Of a DNA stretch of 23,358 bases, positions 12,634-21,167 are shown in pieces (positions within the stretch are counted from its first letter, which is position 1; every line of letters begins with the position of its first letter). The notes below the pieces were generated by a model that was not told the DNA's origin, did no database searches, and saw only the letters and a program-made list of their open reading frames with translations. Origin of the DNA: Bacteroidales bacterium (lineage in GTDB: Bacteria > Bacteroidota > Bacteroidia > Bacteroidales > UBA12077); the NCBI GenBank assembly GCA_003446015.1, contig DMBU01000076.1, positions 1-23,358 of the forward strand, written 5' to 3'. The translations under genes and the position numbers were made by a program.

Positions 12634-15600
12634 ATGAGAAAATTATTACTTGCCTTTTGTATTGTTATCATAATATACATGCAATGTTATTGGTCAAACC
12701 GAATTATGGGGAGTTAAATCAAGTGAAGGAGCATTTTGTACCGGTGTTATTTTTAAAACAGATATAAATGGAGAAAATTATGAAATAGAATATAGTTTTC
12801 CTCAAGTTGTAGAAGGAAGCCCAGATGGAAGTGACCTTTGTAGAGCAAGTAACGGGAAATTATATGGAACATTAGTTAGGGGAGGGATAAATAATAATGG
12901 AATGATATATGAATATGACTTATCGAATAATACAATAATTAAAATTCATGATTTTGAAGGAAGCACAAGTGGAGGTAGTCCTGTTGGGGGATTAACATTA
13001 GCTTCAAATGGGAAATTATATGGTATGACAATTCGAACAGGTTCTCAAAACAGTGGTCTAAGAATATATGAATATGATCCTGAAAGTAATGTATATACAA
13101 AAAAAATTGATAATGATTCATTCCGTGATCCTGAAGGTAAATTGATAATGTCATCCAATGGTAAATTGTATGGAATAACATTTATGACATTATTTGAATA
13201 TGACTTTGAAAATAATATTTTGACAAAAAAGTTCGATTTTGACAATATTATTGATGGAGTTTGGCCAAAAGGTATAACTGCAGCTAACAATGGAAAAATA
13301 TATGGTTTGACTAGAGATGGAGGATCTAACAATGATGGTGTTATATTTGAATATGATCCTGTTAGCAATAATTACACTAAATTAATCGATTTTGATGGGA
13401 CTAATGGAGAAAGGCCACATAATAGCTTAACTCTAGCTTTAAATGGTAAATTATATGGAATGACATCAAGAGGAGGTATAATAAATGATGGTGTTTTATT
13501 TGAACTTGATCCATCAAATAATAATTATGCAAAAAAGTATGAATTTGACCCTAGTGATAATGGATGTGAACCTTATCGTACATGTAATTTAACTTTAGCT
13601 TCAAATGGTAAGTTATATGGTATAACAGAATATGGTGGCATTTCATACAAAGGAGTAATATTTGAATATGATCCTGGGTCAGATACATATACTAAGGTAT
13701 TTGATTTTGGAGAATCATCTTTAGATGATTATCCGAGTAATATAATTTTTGCTAATAGTAACATATTGTATTGCGTGAAAAATACAGGAGGTGATTATAA
13801 TACTGGCGTTCTGTTTGAATTTGATTTAGCTTCAAATAGTTTAACTAAGAAGCACGATTTTATTGGAGCAATACAAGGACAAAGTCCTACCGGAAAGTTA
13901 ATTATTGGAAATAACGGGAAATTATACGGTACCACTAGATATGGTGGAATTAACAATAATGGAGTTATATTTGAATATGATATTGCAACTAAAACATATT
14001 CAAAAAGGTATGATTTTGATGGTAGTGACATTGTTTATAATTCTCAAGGAGTATTAACAAAATTACCAAACGGAAAGTTGTATGGCGTGAAGCAAATGGC
14101 TAATAGTAGTGATTTGCTATTTGAATTTGATCCTATGCAAAACACATTTAATGAGATATATAAGTTTAGTACTTATATAAATGGTGGTAGTCCTGTTGGT
14201 GGAGTCACATTAGCATCCAACGGAAAATTATATGGTTTGACAAATAGTGGAGGAATAAGTGGTTACGGAGTAATTTATGAATATGATTTAACTACAGATA
14301 CATATATTAAAAAATACGACTTTGATGAAAATAGCTTAGGTTGGTATCCGAAAGATAAGTTAACACTTGCACCCAATGGAAAGTTATATGGAATGGCTTG
14401 TTATGGAGGACAAAACAATGAAGGTGTTTTATTTGAATATGATCCAATAACTGAGATTTATGCTAAAAAGATTGATTTTAGTAGGGCAATAAATGGAGCT
14501 AATCCTGAAGGTGGTTTAGAATTAGCATCTAATGGTAAATTGTATGGATTAATTGCAGAAGGAGGACCAAGTTCAGGAGGAGTACTATTTGAATTTGATC
14601 CCATAAATTATAGTTTTACTATTAAGAAAAGTTTTCTTTATGGAATAGATGGCTATAGACCATGGGGAGATGTTATTGAAGCATCTAATGGGAAACTTTA
14701 TGGAACCACAATTTATGGTGGTACTAATTATTATGGAGTATTGTTTGAATATGATATGGAATCAGATACATATACAAAAAAACAAGATTTTGAAACATGG
14801 TTTCCAAGCTCAAAATTAACAGAAATTAAAAAAATAAATCAAATAGAAATTGATATTTGTGAGGGAGATTCATATGAATTTGGTACACAAGTGTTAAATG
14901 AATCAGGTGAATATTTGGAAACTTTTCAGGCTATAAACGGAAGTGATTCAACAGTTTTATTGACATTATTCGTAAATCCTAATTATACAAAAACTGAGAG
15001 TAGTAATCTTTGTAGTGGTGAAAGTTTTCTGTTTCCGGATGGTACAGAACTAGTTAGTATAACATCTCCATTGACTCATACAAGCAATTTGCAAACTGTT
15101 TTGGGTTGCGATAGTATTGTTGAAACAACAATTCTTTTAAATCCAGTCTATAATTTATCTGAAACAGTTACAGTGAACAATGGAGGAAGCTATACTTTTC
15201 CAGATGGAACAGAGCAAAGTAATATTACATCTCAAGTTATTTATACCAGTAATTTGCAAACCGTTTATGGGTGCGATAGCATTATTGAAACAAATGTGAA
15301 TATTGGCTGTAATCAAATTTTTAATTCATCTGAGGCTGTCACAGTTTGTTCCGGCTCAGATTATACTTTTCCAGATGGAATTATAATGGAAAATATTGCT
15401 TCACAAATTACTCATACAAGTAATTTACTAAGCATTTATGGTTGCGATAGTATAATTGAAACGACGGTAAATGTAAATCAAGGCGATGAAACCTATTTGA
15501 CAGATACCATTTGTCAAGGTGAAAAAATGCAATTTGCTTATCTAATATTAGCATACCCGGGAATATATGGTGTAAAATATTCAAATCAGTTTGGGTGCGA

Positions 15601-16126
15601 TTCATTGGTATACCTTGATTTATCAGTTGCCAATCCAAAAGTAAACTTAGGTCGTGATGCAACAATTAATATAAATGATACAATTATACTGGATGCAGGA
15701 GACAATTTTGAAACATATTATTGGAATACGGAAGAAACATCACAGACCATATTCGTTGATGGCTCAAATGGTGTTGGTTCATATATTTTCAATGTTTTAG
15801 TAAGCGATAAAAGTAAGTGTGTAGCCTCTGATACTATTATAATAACCGTAAGCGATTTAACGGATGTTATTTCGTTAGATAGAAAAGGTGGGAATATTAG
15901 ATTATATCCGAATCCAACATCCGGTAAAATAACCATTGATTTGATTGAAAATAAAGAGACTCTTGAAATATGTATTTTTGATCTAACAGGAAATCTTCTT
16001 TTATGCCAGGAACTTAATTCTAAGGAAACAAGTTTTGAAACAGAGATCCCCGGTAATAGTGGATTTTATTTTATCAGGATAAAATCAGATTTAATATTCA
16101 AAACATACAAGGTGGTTAAAAACTAA
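12634..16126 (+). pseudogene. Large secreted GloVer-repeat protein with T9SS tail, 5' end frameshifted
   Basis: A signal peptide starts at 12634 (MRKLLLAFCIVIIIYMQ) but its frame stops at 12717. The rest of the protein continues in the next frame from about 12686 (VIGQTELWGVKSSEG) to 16126. Skipping one base near 12685 restores a protein of about 1163 residues. The second frame has no ATG, GTG or TTG before 12902. The body has 13 repeats of roughly 50 residues centred on N-G-K-L-Y-G-x-T and G-V-x-F-E-Y-D (TIGR03803-like 'GloVer' repeats, probably a beta-propeller). About five Cys-containing units with FPDG and GCDSI motifs follow (roughly 14850-15640). The last 77 residues are a type A T9SS sorting domain (IRLYPNPTSGKITIDL to YKVVKN). 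It is probably surface-exposed or secreted. The long intact downstream frame suggests a recent mutation or a sequencing error. Confidence 0.8.
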
Positions 16127-16145
16127 AGAAGAATGTAAAAAGAAT

Positions 16146-16193
16146 AAAAACAGCTGTTAACATTTCGATAAACTCAATGTAACAGCTGTTTTT
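16146..16193. terminator. Bidirectional terminator hairpin with repeat-like loop
   Basis: aaaaacagctgtta (16146-16159) and taacagctgttttt (16180-16193) are perfectly complementary over 14 bases. The 20-base loop contains TTTCGATAAAC (16163-16173), the same word found in the palindrome at 6137-6147. A-rich on one side and T-rich on the other, it can end both the GloVer-repeat gene and fabD, which converge here. Confidence 0.75.
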
Positions 16194-16208
16194 ATACTAT
16201 AGGTAATT

Positions 16209-16240
16209 TCACACTTAGCAATCAAAGTGTGATTTTATTT
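16209..16240 (+). terminator. Second hairpin between the convergent genes
   Basis: tcacactt (16209-16216) pairs with aagtgtga (16225-16232) around an eight-base loop, and a T-rich run follows on the plus strand. On the minus strand it lies just after the fabD stop but has no good T-run. Confidence 0.45.
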
Positions 16241-16249
16241 TATTATTCT

Positions 16250-17122
16250 CTATGCGCTTTGTGTTGGTATCTCTCTATTTACTTTTTTCAATAGTCCTTG
16301 CAAAACAGTTCCCGGGCCAACTTCAGTGTATGATGTCATTCCATCTGCAATCATGTTTTGCATAATGTAAGTCCATTTAACGGGTGAAGTTAACTGCTTA
16401 ATTAAGTTTTCTTTAATTTGAGCAGGATCGGTATATGGCTTTGCATCTACATTTTGGTATACAGGACAAATAGGATTTTTAAATTTTGTAGAATTTATTG
16501 CTTCTGCTAATTCAACCCGTGCTGGCTCCATTAATGGAGAGTGAAATGCACCACCTACTTTTAATGGTAAAGCTCTTTTTGCTCCTGCTTCTGTTAGTTT
16601 TTCACAAGCAATTTCGATTCCTTTCATCGATCCTGAAATTACTAATTGTCCGGGACTGTTGTAATTGGCAGGAACAACAACTTCTTCAATACTTGCACAA
16701 ACGTCTTCAACAACTTGATCATCCAGGCCAATTATTGCCGCCATAGTCGATTGTTCAATCTCACATGCTTTTTGCATAGCCATAGCACGTTTGTAAACTA
16801 ATGTTAATCCATCTTCGAACGATAAGGCACCGTTTGCAACAAGTGCGGAGAATTCACCTAAGGAATGACCTGCAACCATTTCTGGTTTAAAATCTTCTAA
16901 AGTTTTAGCAAGAATTACTGAATGTAAAAAGATAGCAGGCTGAGTAACCTTTGTCTGTCTTAAATCTTCTTCGGTACCTTCGAACATTAAATCGGTAATT
17001 CTAAAACCTAAAATATCATTCGCTTTTTCAAATAATTCTTTAGCAACAGGATAATTATCGTAAAGATCTTTACCCATTCCAACAAATTGTGCTCCCTGAC
17101 CAGGAAATACGTATGCTTTCAT
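16250..17122 (-). CDS. fabD: FabD, malonyl-CoA:ACP transacylase
   Basis: Loads malonyl groups onto acyl carrier protein for fatty-acid elongation. The 290-residue protein has FPGQGAQ at 6-12, the nucleophile elbow GHSLGE at 85-90 with Ser87, the carboxylate-binding Arg112, and the catalytic His194 in GAFHSPLM (191-198). VGPG (268-271) near the C-terminus is also typical. There is no polyketide-type extra domain, and the length fits stand-alone FabD. It is not next to other fab genes. It has its own promoter (17169-17200) downstream of folE on the same strand and ends at a bidirectional hairpin shared with the GloVer-repeat gene. Confidence 0.97.
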   Translation of the reverse strand: MKAYVFPGQGAQFVGMGKDLYDNYPVAKELFEKANDILGFRITDLMFEGTEEDLRQTKVTQPAIFLHSVILAKTLEDFKPEMVAGHSLGEFSALVANGALSFEDGLTLVYKRAMAMQKACEIEQSTMAAIIGLDDQVVEDVCASIEEVVVPANYNSPGQLVISGSMKGIEIACEKLTEAGAKRALPLKVGGAFHSPLMEPARVELAEAINSTKFKNPICPVYQNVDAKPYTDPAQIKENLIKQLTSPVKWTYIMQNMIADGMTSYTEVGPGTVLQGLLKKVNREIPTQSA

Positions 17123-17168
17123 TTTTTTATAATTAGTTAATATTCTTTATCTATTTATGTTTAGCCGA

Positions 17169-17200
17169 CAAAAATAAGAAAATACCATATACGAGTCAAA
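17169..17200 (-). promoter_or_regulatory. Bacteroidota-type promoter of fabD
   Basis: On the minus strand TTTG (17200-17197) is followed after 20 bases by TATTTTTG (17176-17169), matching both the -33 and -7 elements of the Bacteroidota consensus TTTG-N19-21-TAnnTTTG. The implied transcript starts about 40 bases before the fabD ATG. It is the only promoter in the window where both elements fit. Confidence 0.55.
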
Positions 17201-17219
17201 ATAAATCGAAATGGTATTT
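17180..17219 (-). terminator. Possible terminator of the PTPS-folE operon
   Basis: aaataccat (17180-17188) and atggtattt (17211-17219) form a perfect nine-pair stem with a 22-base loop, followed on the minus strand by TCTTATTTTTG. It starts about 20 bases after the folE stop. The same bases hold the fabD promoter, so termination and re-initiation are packed together. Confidence 0.45.
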
Positions 17220-17240
17220 ATATAAAATTAGTGATTTAGT

Positions 17241-17879
17241 CTAATGTAGTTTAGATCCAATTAAATGAATAAACTCTTCACGCGTTTTGGTATCACGTAA
17301 GAATATCCCTGTAAATGCCGATGTTGTTGTTACCGAATTTTGTTTTTGAACACCACGCATTTGCATACACATATGCGATGCTTCTATAACAACAGCAACT
17401 CCCATTGGATCAAGTGTATCCTGAAGACAATCCCGGATTTGCATCGTTAATCGCTCCTGAACTTGTAAACGGCGTGCATAAGCTTCAACTACATGTGCTA
17501 TTTTGCTTAATCCTGTAATATATTTGTTGGGTATATAAGCTACATGAGCTTTTCCATAAAAAGGAATCATATGGTGCTCGCACATTGAATATATTTCTAT
17601 ATCCTTTACAATCACCATTTGTTTATAATCTTCTCTGAAAATAGCTGATTTAAGAATGTCGCGAGGTTCAATATTATAACCTTTCATTAAAAACTGAATC
17701 GCTTTAGCAACACGCATGGGAGTATCTAATAAACCTTCACGCTCTGTATTTTCTCCAATAAGTTCTATAATTGCCTTATAGTGTTCAGCCAGTTTTTCTG
17801 TTTTTTCTTTATCCCATTTATCTATTCGCAAATAGCCACTATCTTCAAATGTTTGAACTCCGTTATTTATAATTTCCAT
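17241..17879 (-). CDS. folE: FolE, GTP cyclohydrolase I
   Basis: Opens the ring of GTP to make 7,8-dihydroneopterin triphosphate, the precursor of folate, queuosine and biopterin-type pterins. In 212 residues the zinc ligands Cys100, His103 (SMCEHHMIPF) and Cys171 (SHMCMQMRG) are present, together with GKAHVAYIP (109-117), GLSKIAHVVEAYARRLQVQERLT (123-145) and the C-terminal TTTSAFTG. The start codon lies six bases after the stop of the upstream PTPS-family gene, so the two are one operon. This pairing of step 1 and step 2 enzymes points to a committed pterin branch and not only to folate. Confidence 0.97.
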   Translation of the reverse strand: MEIINNGVQTFEDSGYLRIDKWDKEKTEKLAEHYKAIIELIGENTEREGLLDTPMRVAKAIQFLMKGYNIEPRDILKSAIFREDYKQMVIVKDIEIYSMCEHHMIPFYGKAHVAYIPNKYITGLSKIAHVVEAYARRLQVQERLTMQIRDCLQDTLDPMGVAVVIEASHMCMQMRGVQKQNSVTTTSAFTGIFLRDTKTREEFIHLIGSKLH

Positions 17880-17885
17880 AATGAA

Positions 17886-18299
17886 TTAATTTCCAAAATA
17901 TTCCACGTAATTATTTTCTGTTTCTTCAACCTTTACACAGTGCAATTCTATTCCAAGAGCACTTATTGTAGGTTCAAGTTGTTTCCAAATTCCTATTGCC
18001 ACATTTTCTGTTGAGGCCATCTTGCCTTTCAAAAAATCAACATCAAGATTTAAGTTTTTATGATCAAGTTTTATGATTACTTTTTCTTTTATGATTTTAC
18101 TTAAACGTTTTATATTAACCACAAATCCTGTTTCAGGATTTAATTCTCCTTTTACTGTAACGTGTAAGATATAATTATGTCCGTGCCAATTAGGGTAAGA
18201 ACATTTATCAAAAACCTCGAGATTTTTTTCATCATCCCATTCATCTCTAAATAAACGATGTGCTGCACTAAAACGTTCTCGTCGGGTTACATAAATCAT
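17886..18299 (-). CDS. 6-pyruvoyl-tetrahydropterin synthase / QueD family enzyme
   Basis: Acts on dihydroneopterin triphosphate made by FolE. In 137 residues the zinc ligands are His14 (SAAHRL), His39 and His41 (HGHNY). The catalytic Cys33 sits in C-x5-HGH, the spacing of eukaryotic PTPS; typical QueD proteins have C-x3-HGH. Asp79-His80 complete the catalytic set and Glu126 (ETENN) would anchor the pterin. The product could be 6-pyruvoyl-tetrahydropterin (biopterin-like) or 6-carboxy-tetrahydropterin (queuosine); the motif leans to the first. I start at ATG 18299 (MIYVTRRERF). A longer frame to 18434 adds a non-homologous AT-rich leader and runs into the divergent gene. Confidence 0.9.
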   Translation of the reverse strand: MIYVTRRERFSAAHRLFRDEWDDEKNLEVFDKCSYPNWHGHNYILHVTVKGELNPETGFVVNIKRLSKIIKEKVIIKLDHKNLNLDVDFLKGKMASTENVAIGIWKQLEPTISALGIELHCVKVEETENNYVEYFGN

Positions 18300-18378
18300 G
18301 CTAGCAGATGTTATTTTATAATGGTTAAAGTCTTTGTTTTTGAAATATAAATAAACAACAATTTTGCAATAAAAGCAA

Positions 18379-18400
18379 TATATTTGAGGGTACAAAAGTA
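18379..18400. promoter_or_regulatory. Divergent candidate -7 elements between the pterin and menaquinone operons
   Basis: TATATTTG at 18379-18386 reads towards mqnB, 24 bases before its ATG. On the opposite strand TACTTTTG at 18400-18393 reads towards the PTPS gene and would give a leader of about 85 bases. Both match TAnnTTTG. The two elements lie six bases apart, so the start regions overlap. Neither has an obvious -33 TTTG. Confidence 0.35.
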
Positions 18401-18409
18401 GTAATAAAC

Positions 18410-19066
18410 ATGAAGATATTAATTGTTTCTGCAACAGAAAAGGAAATTTTTCCTTTAATAAATAAAATCAATACTGTTAATCAGGAAGATTTGACAGTTG
18501 ATACCTTGATCACAGGAATTGGACCTGTTTTCACCACTTATTTATTAACCCGCAGATTATCTGAAAAAGATTATGATTTGGTGATAAATGCAGGAATAGC
18601 GGGGAGCTTTAAATCAGAAATACCTATTGGCGAAACTGTTTTTGTTCAATCAGATCAATTTGCAGATCTGGGTATTGAAGATAAAAATGAGTTTCATACC
18701 CTCTTTGAAAAAGGATTTTTAAATAAAGATCAATTTCCGTTTCAAGATGCAAAACTTGAAAATCCATATGATTTTAATTTGAATCTGAGAAAAGTTTCTG
18801 CAATAACTGTAAATACGACCCATGAATGTAACACTAGTATAGATATGCTCAAACAAAAGTTTGAAGCCGACATTGAGTCTATGGAAGGTGCTGCATTTTT
18901 CTATGTTTGTTTGCAGGAGGGTGAAAAATTCCTTCAAGTAAGAACAATCTCTAATTTTGTTAGAGAGAGAAATACGGCAAATTGGGATATTCCATTAGCA
19001 ATTAAAAATCTAAATCAAAAACTATTCGAGCTTATTGATGTTTTATCTAAAACAAAAAACAGCTAG
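18410..19066 (+). CDS. mqnB: MqnB, futalosine hydrolase
   Basis: Nucleosidase of the futalosine menaquinone pathway, releasing hypoxanthine to give dehypoxanthine futalosine. The 218-residue protein has the MTA/SAH-nucleosidase-type fold: SATEKEI (7-13) with a catalytic acid, VINAGIAGSF (58-67), and the ribose-binding ESMEGAAFF (156-164) followed by RTISNFVRERN (178-188), the usual ending of MqnB. The identity over general MTAN is supported by mqnD starting four bases after its stop. The ATG lies close to a candidate -7 element. Menaquinone made by this route would serve NrfH. Confidence 0.93.
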   Translation: MKILIVSATEKEIFPLINKINTVNQEDLTVDTLITGIGPVFTTYLLTRRLSEKDYDLVINAGIAGSFKSEIPIGETVFVQSDQFADLGIEDKNEFHTLFEKGFLNKDQFPFQDAKLENPYDFNLNLRKVSAITVNTTHECNTSIDMLKQKFEADIESMEGAAFFYVCLQEGEKFLQVRTISNFVRERNTANWDIPLAIKNLNQKLFELIDVLSKTKNS

Positions 19067-19069
19067 ATC

Positions 19070-19906
19070 ATGCAAAAAATATCATTAGGTTTTTCAACAT
19101 GCCCCAACGATACATTCATTTTCGACGCTATGGTTCACCATAAAATTGATACTGAAGGATTAGATTTTAATCTTGTTTTGGCCGATGTGGAAGAACTGAA
19201 TCAAAAAGCTTTAAATAATGAATTGGATGTTACAAAAATTAGTTACCATGCTTTTTCTAAAATAGCGCACAATTACATATTACTGGATTCAGGGAGTGCG
19301 TTAGGTTATAAGAACGGACCATTATTAATCAGTAAACGTAAGATTTATACTGACGAAATTAAGGATCTTAAGATTGCCATTCCGGGATTAAATACAACAG
19401 CTAATTTGTTATTAAGCATTGCTTTTCCGGATGCAAAAAATAAAAAAGAGTATCTGTTTTCTGATATTGAAGAAGTAGTTTTAAGCAACGAAGTTGATGC
19501 AGGACTGATTATTCATGAAAACAGGTTTACTTATGAAAAAAAAGGATTAAAGAAAATAGTTGATTTAGGTGAATACTGGGAGCAAGAGACTGGATTACCT
19601 ATTCCTTTGGGCGGAATTGCTGTTAACAGAAAGCTCGATCATAAACTACAATTAAAAATTAACCGGATTTTAAAACGTAGTGTTGAATATGCATTTGAAG
19701 ATCCAAAATCAGCTTATCCATTTATAAAACAATATGCTCAGGAAATGGACGAAGAAGTTATGTATAAGCACATTGAACTATATGTAAATGATTTTACAAG
19801 AGATTTAGGTGTGAATGGAAGAAAAGCCATTGAGGTTTTATATGAAAAAGCAATTTCGTTAGGAATTTTACCGAAAATGAATCAAGATTTATTTCTTAAT
19901 GAATAG
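19070..19906 (+). CDS. mqnD: MqnD, 1,4-dihydroxy-6-naphthoate synthase
   Basis: Converts cyclic dehypoxanthine futalosine to 1,4-dihydroxy-6-naphthoate, the naphthoate core of menaquinone. The 278-residue protein has a periplasmic-binding-protein fold without a signal peptide, so it is cytoplasmic. Family marks are FSTCPNDTFIFDAM at 8-21, the DVEELNQ segment (39-45), KISYHAF (56-62), the LGYKNGPLLIS region (78-88), PGLNTTANL and GLIIHENRFTYE. A late ETGLPIPLGGIAV segment is also typical. It is the second gene of the mqnBD unit. The other pathway genes (mqnA, mqnC, mqnE) are not in the window. Confidence 0.95.
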   Translation: MQKISLGFSTCPNDTFIFDAMVHHKIDTEGLDFNLVLADVEELNQKALNNELDVTKISYHAFSKIAHNYILLDSGSALGYKNGPLLISKRKIYTDEIKDLKIAIPGLNTTANLLLSIAFPDAKNKKEYLFSDIEEVVLSNEVDAGLIIHENRFTYEKKGLKKIVDLGEYWEQETGLPIPLGGIAVNRKLDHKLQLKINRILKRSVEYAFEDPKSAYPFIKQYAQEMDEEVMYKHIELYVNDFTRDLGVNGRKAIEVLYEKAISLGILPKMNQDLFLNE

Positions 19907-19988
19907 ATTGAATGCATTGAATGTAAGGTGTAATCTTGTCAATCTTTACAAACCTTTGTTTTTAAAGCCTTAAGATGATTATTTTTTA

Positions 19989-19996
19989 TACTTTTG
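19989..19996 (+). promoter_or_regulatory. Candidate -7 element (TACTTTTG) for hldD
   Basis: TACTTTTG matches TAnnTTTG, 35 bases before the hldD ATG at 20032. No -33 element lies at the standard distance. Confidence 0.33.
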
Positions 19997-20031
19997 CATC
20001 AATATTATGAATAAGAATAAAAATTTATAAA

Positions 20032-20997
20032 ATGATTATAGTAACAGGTGCAGCCGGATTTATTGGAAGTAATTTAGTTAGCAAGCTGAACAGCGAAGGA
20101 TTTAAAGATATTGTTGTAGTGGATGATTTTTCTTTTGCTGAAAAGAATAAAAATTTAGAAAAGAAGATTTATTCACAAAAAGTACATCGCGATGATTTTA
20201 TTGATTGGATAGATGAAAATCAGAAACTGATTCAGTTCATTTTTCACATGGGAGCCAGATCGGCAACAACAGGTTTTCCAAAAAAAATTTACGACGATTT
20301 AAATCTGAATTATTCAAAAGCCGTGTGGGGAAAATGCGTAAAATACGGTTTGCCTTTGGTTTATGCTTCCTCTGCCGCAACTTATGGATTGGGAGAATTT
20401 GGATATGATGATAATCACGAAATAATACAAAAGCTAAAACCTCTTAATTTATACGGCGAATCGAAAAATGATTTTGACAAGTGGGCTCTGGCACAGAAAA
20501 AACAACCTTATTTTTGGGCCGGACTAAAATTCTTTAATGTCTACGGACCCAATGAATATCATAAAGGCAGAATGAAATCGGTTGTAATTCATGCTTTTAA
20601 TCAGATTCAGGAAACAGGGAAAATGAACTTGTTTAAATCGCATAATCCCGATTTTACAGATGGAGGTCAAACACGTGATTTTGTGTATGTAAAGGATTTA
20701 AACGAAATCATGTTTTTCTTAATGAACCATAGAAAAGATTCAGGACTTTATAATGTGGGAACAGGAAAAGGACGAACATTTCTTGATCTGACCAAAAACA
20801 CATTTAAGGGAATGGGAGTAAAAGAAAATATTGATTTTATTGATACTCCTGTTGATATTCGGGATAAATACCAGTATTTTACTGAGGCAAACATGAACAA
20901 ATTACGTTCAATTGGATACGACAAACCATTCACAAGCCTTGAAGATGGTGTTGAAGATTATGTAAAGAATTATTTAATTGATCATAAATATAACTAA
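20032..20997 (+). CDS. hldD: HldD, ADP-L-glycero-D-manno-heptose 6-epimerase
   Basis: Epimerises ADP-D-glycero-D-manno-heptose to the L,D form used for the lipopolysaccharide inner core. This 321-residue extended short-chain dehydrogenase has the NADP-binding GAAGFIGS (6-13), the acidic DDFSF turn (31-35), the catalytic SSAATYG (113-119) and Y141-G-E-S-K145, then FFNVYGPNEYHKGRMKSVV (167-185) and a DGGQTRDFVYVKD segment that is characteristic of HldD. The other heptose genes are not adjacent. It ends immediately before a long inverted repeat that probably terminates transcription. Confidence 0.95.
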   Translation: MIIVTGAAGFIGSNLVSKLNSEGFKDIVVVDDFSFAEKNKNLEKKIYSQKVHRDDFIDWIDENQKLIQFIFHMGARSATTGFPKKIYDDLNLNYSKAVWGKCVKYGLPLVYASSAATYGLGEFGYDDNHEIIQKLKPLNLYGESKNDFDKWALAQKKQPYFWAGLKFFNVYGPNEYHKGRMKSVVIHAFNQIQETGKMNLFKSHNPDFTDGGQTRDFVYVKDLNEIMFFLMNHRKDSGLYNVGTGKGRTFLDLTKNTFKGMGVKENIDFIDTPVDIRDKYQYFTEANMNKLRSIGYDKPFTSLEDGVEDYVKNYLIDHKYN

Positions 20998-20998
20998 T

Positions 20999-21166
20999 GA
21001 AAAAAGAGTATCCCAAAAAGAATAATGCCAGCCACAAAGGCACAAAAACGCAAAATTACACAAAGATATAATATGTTGATTTATTGTTTTTTTTGTGACA
21101 TTTTGAGTCTTGGTGTTTTAGTGGCAAACATTGATTCTTATCTTTTTGGATTGTGACTTTTTTGAT
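20999..21166. repeat. Long imperfect inverted repeat between hldD and the DUF1858 gene
   Basis: The whole 170-base gap folds back on itself. The outer arms pair AAAAAAGAGTATCCCAAAAAG (from about 21000) with a region ending near 21161 whose complement reads AAAGTCACAATCCAAAAAG. The inner arms pair GCCACAAAGGCACAAAAACG (21031-21050) with the complement of the stretch ending in GTGGC (21121-21125). The centre is near 21078. The wording (CCACAAAGGCACAAAAA / TTGGTGTTTTAGTGG) is that of a dispersed element often seen in Bacteroidota. It reaches almost from stop codon to stop codon of the convergent genes and could terminate both. Confidence 0.65.
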
Positions 21167-21167
21167 T

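Noticed and set aside
12902..14820. Regular repeats considered as a CRISPR array
   Set aside because: The repeats are degenerate protein-coding units of about 150 bases with no constant spacer-repeat structure.
12902..16126. Repeat protein starting at ATG 12902
   Set aside because: The repeat pattern continues upstream in frame to 12686 and the signal peptide lies at 12634 in another frame, so 12902 is only the first in-frame ATG and not the true start.
18300..18434. N-terminal extension of the PTPS/QueD gene to 18434
   Set aside because: The extension is not homologous to the family, covers both divergent promoter elements and overlaps the mqnB start; the ATG at 18299 gives the family-typical start.
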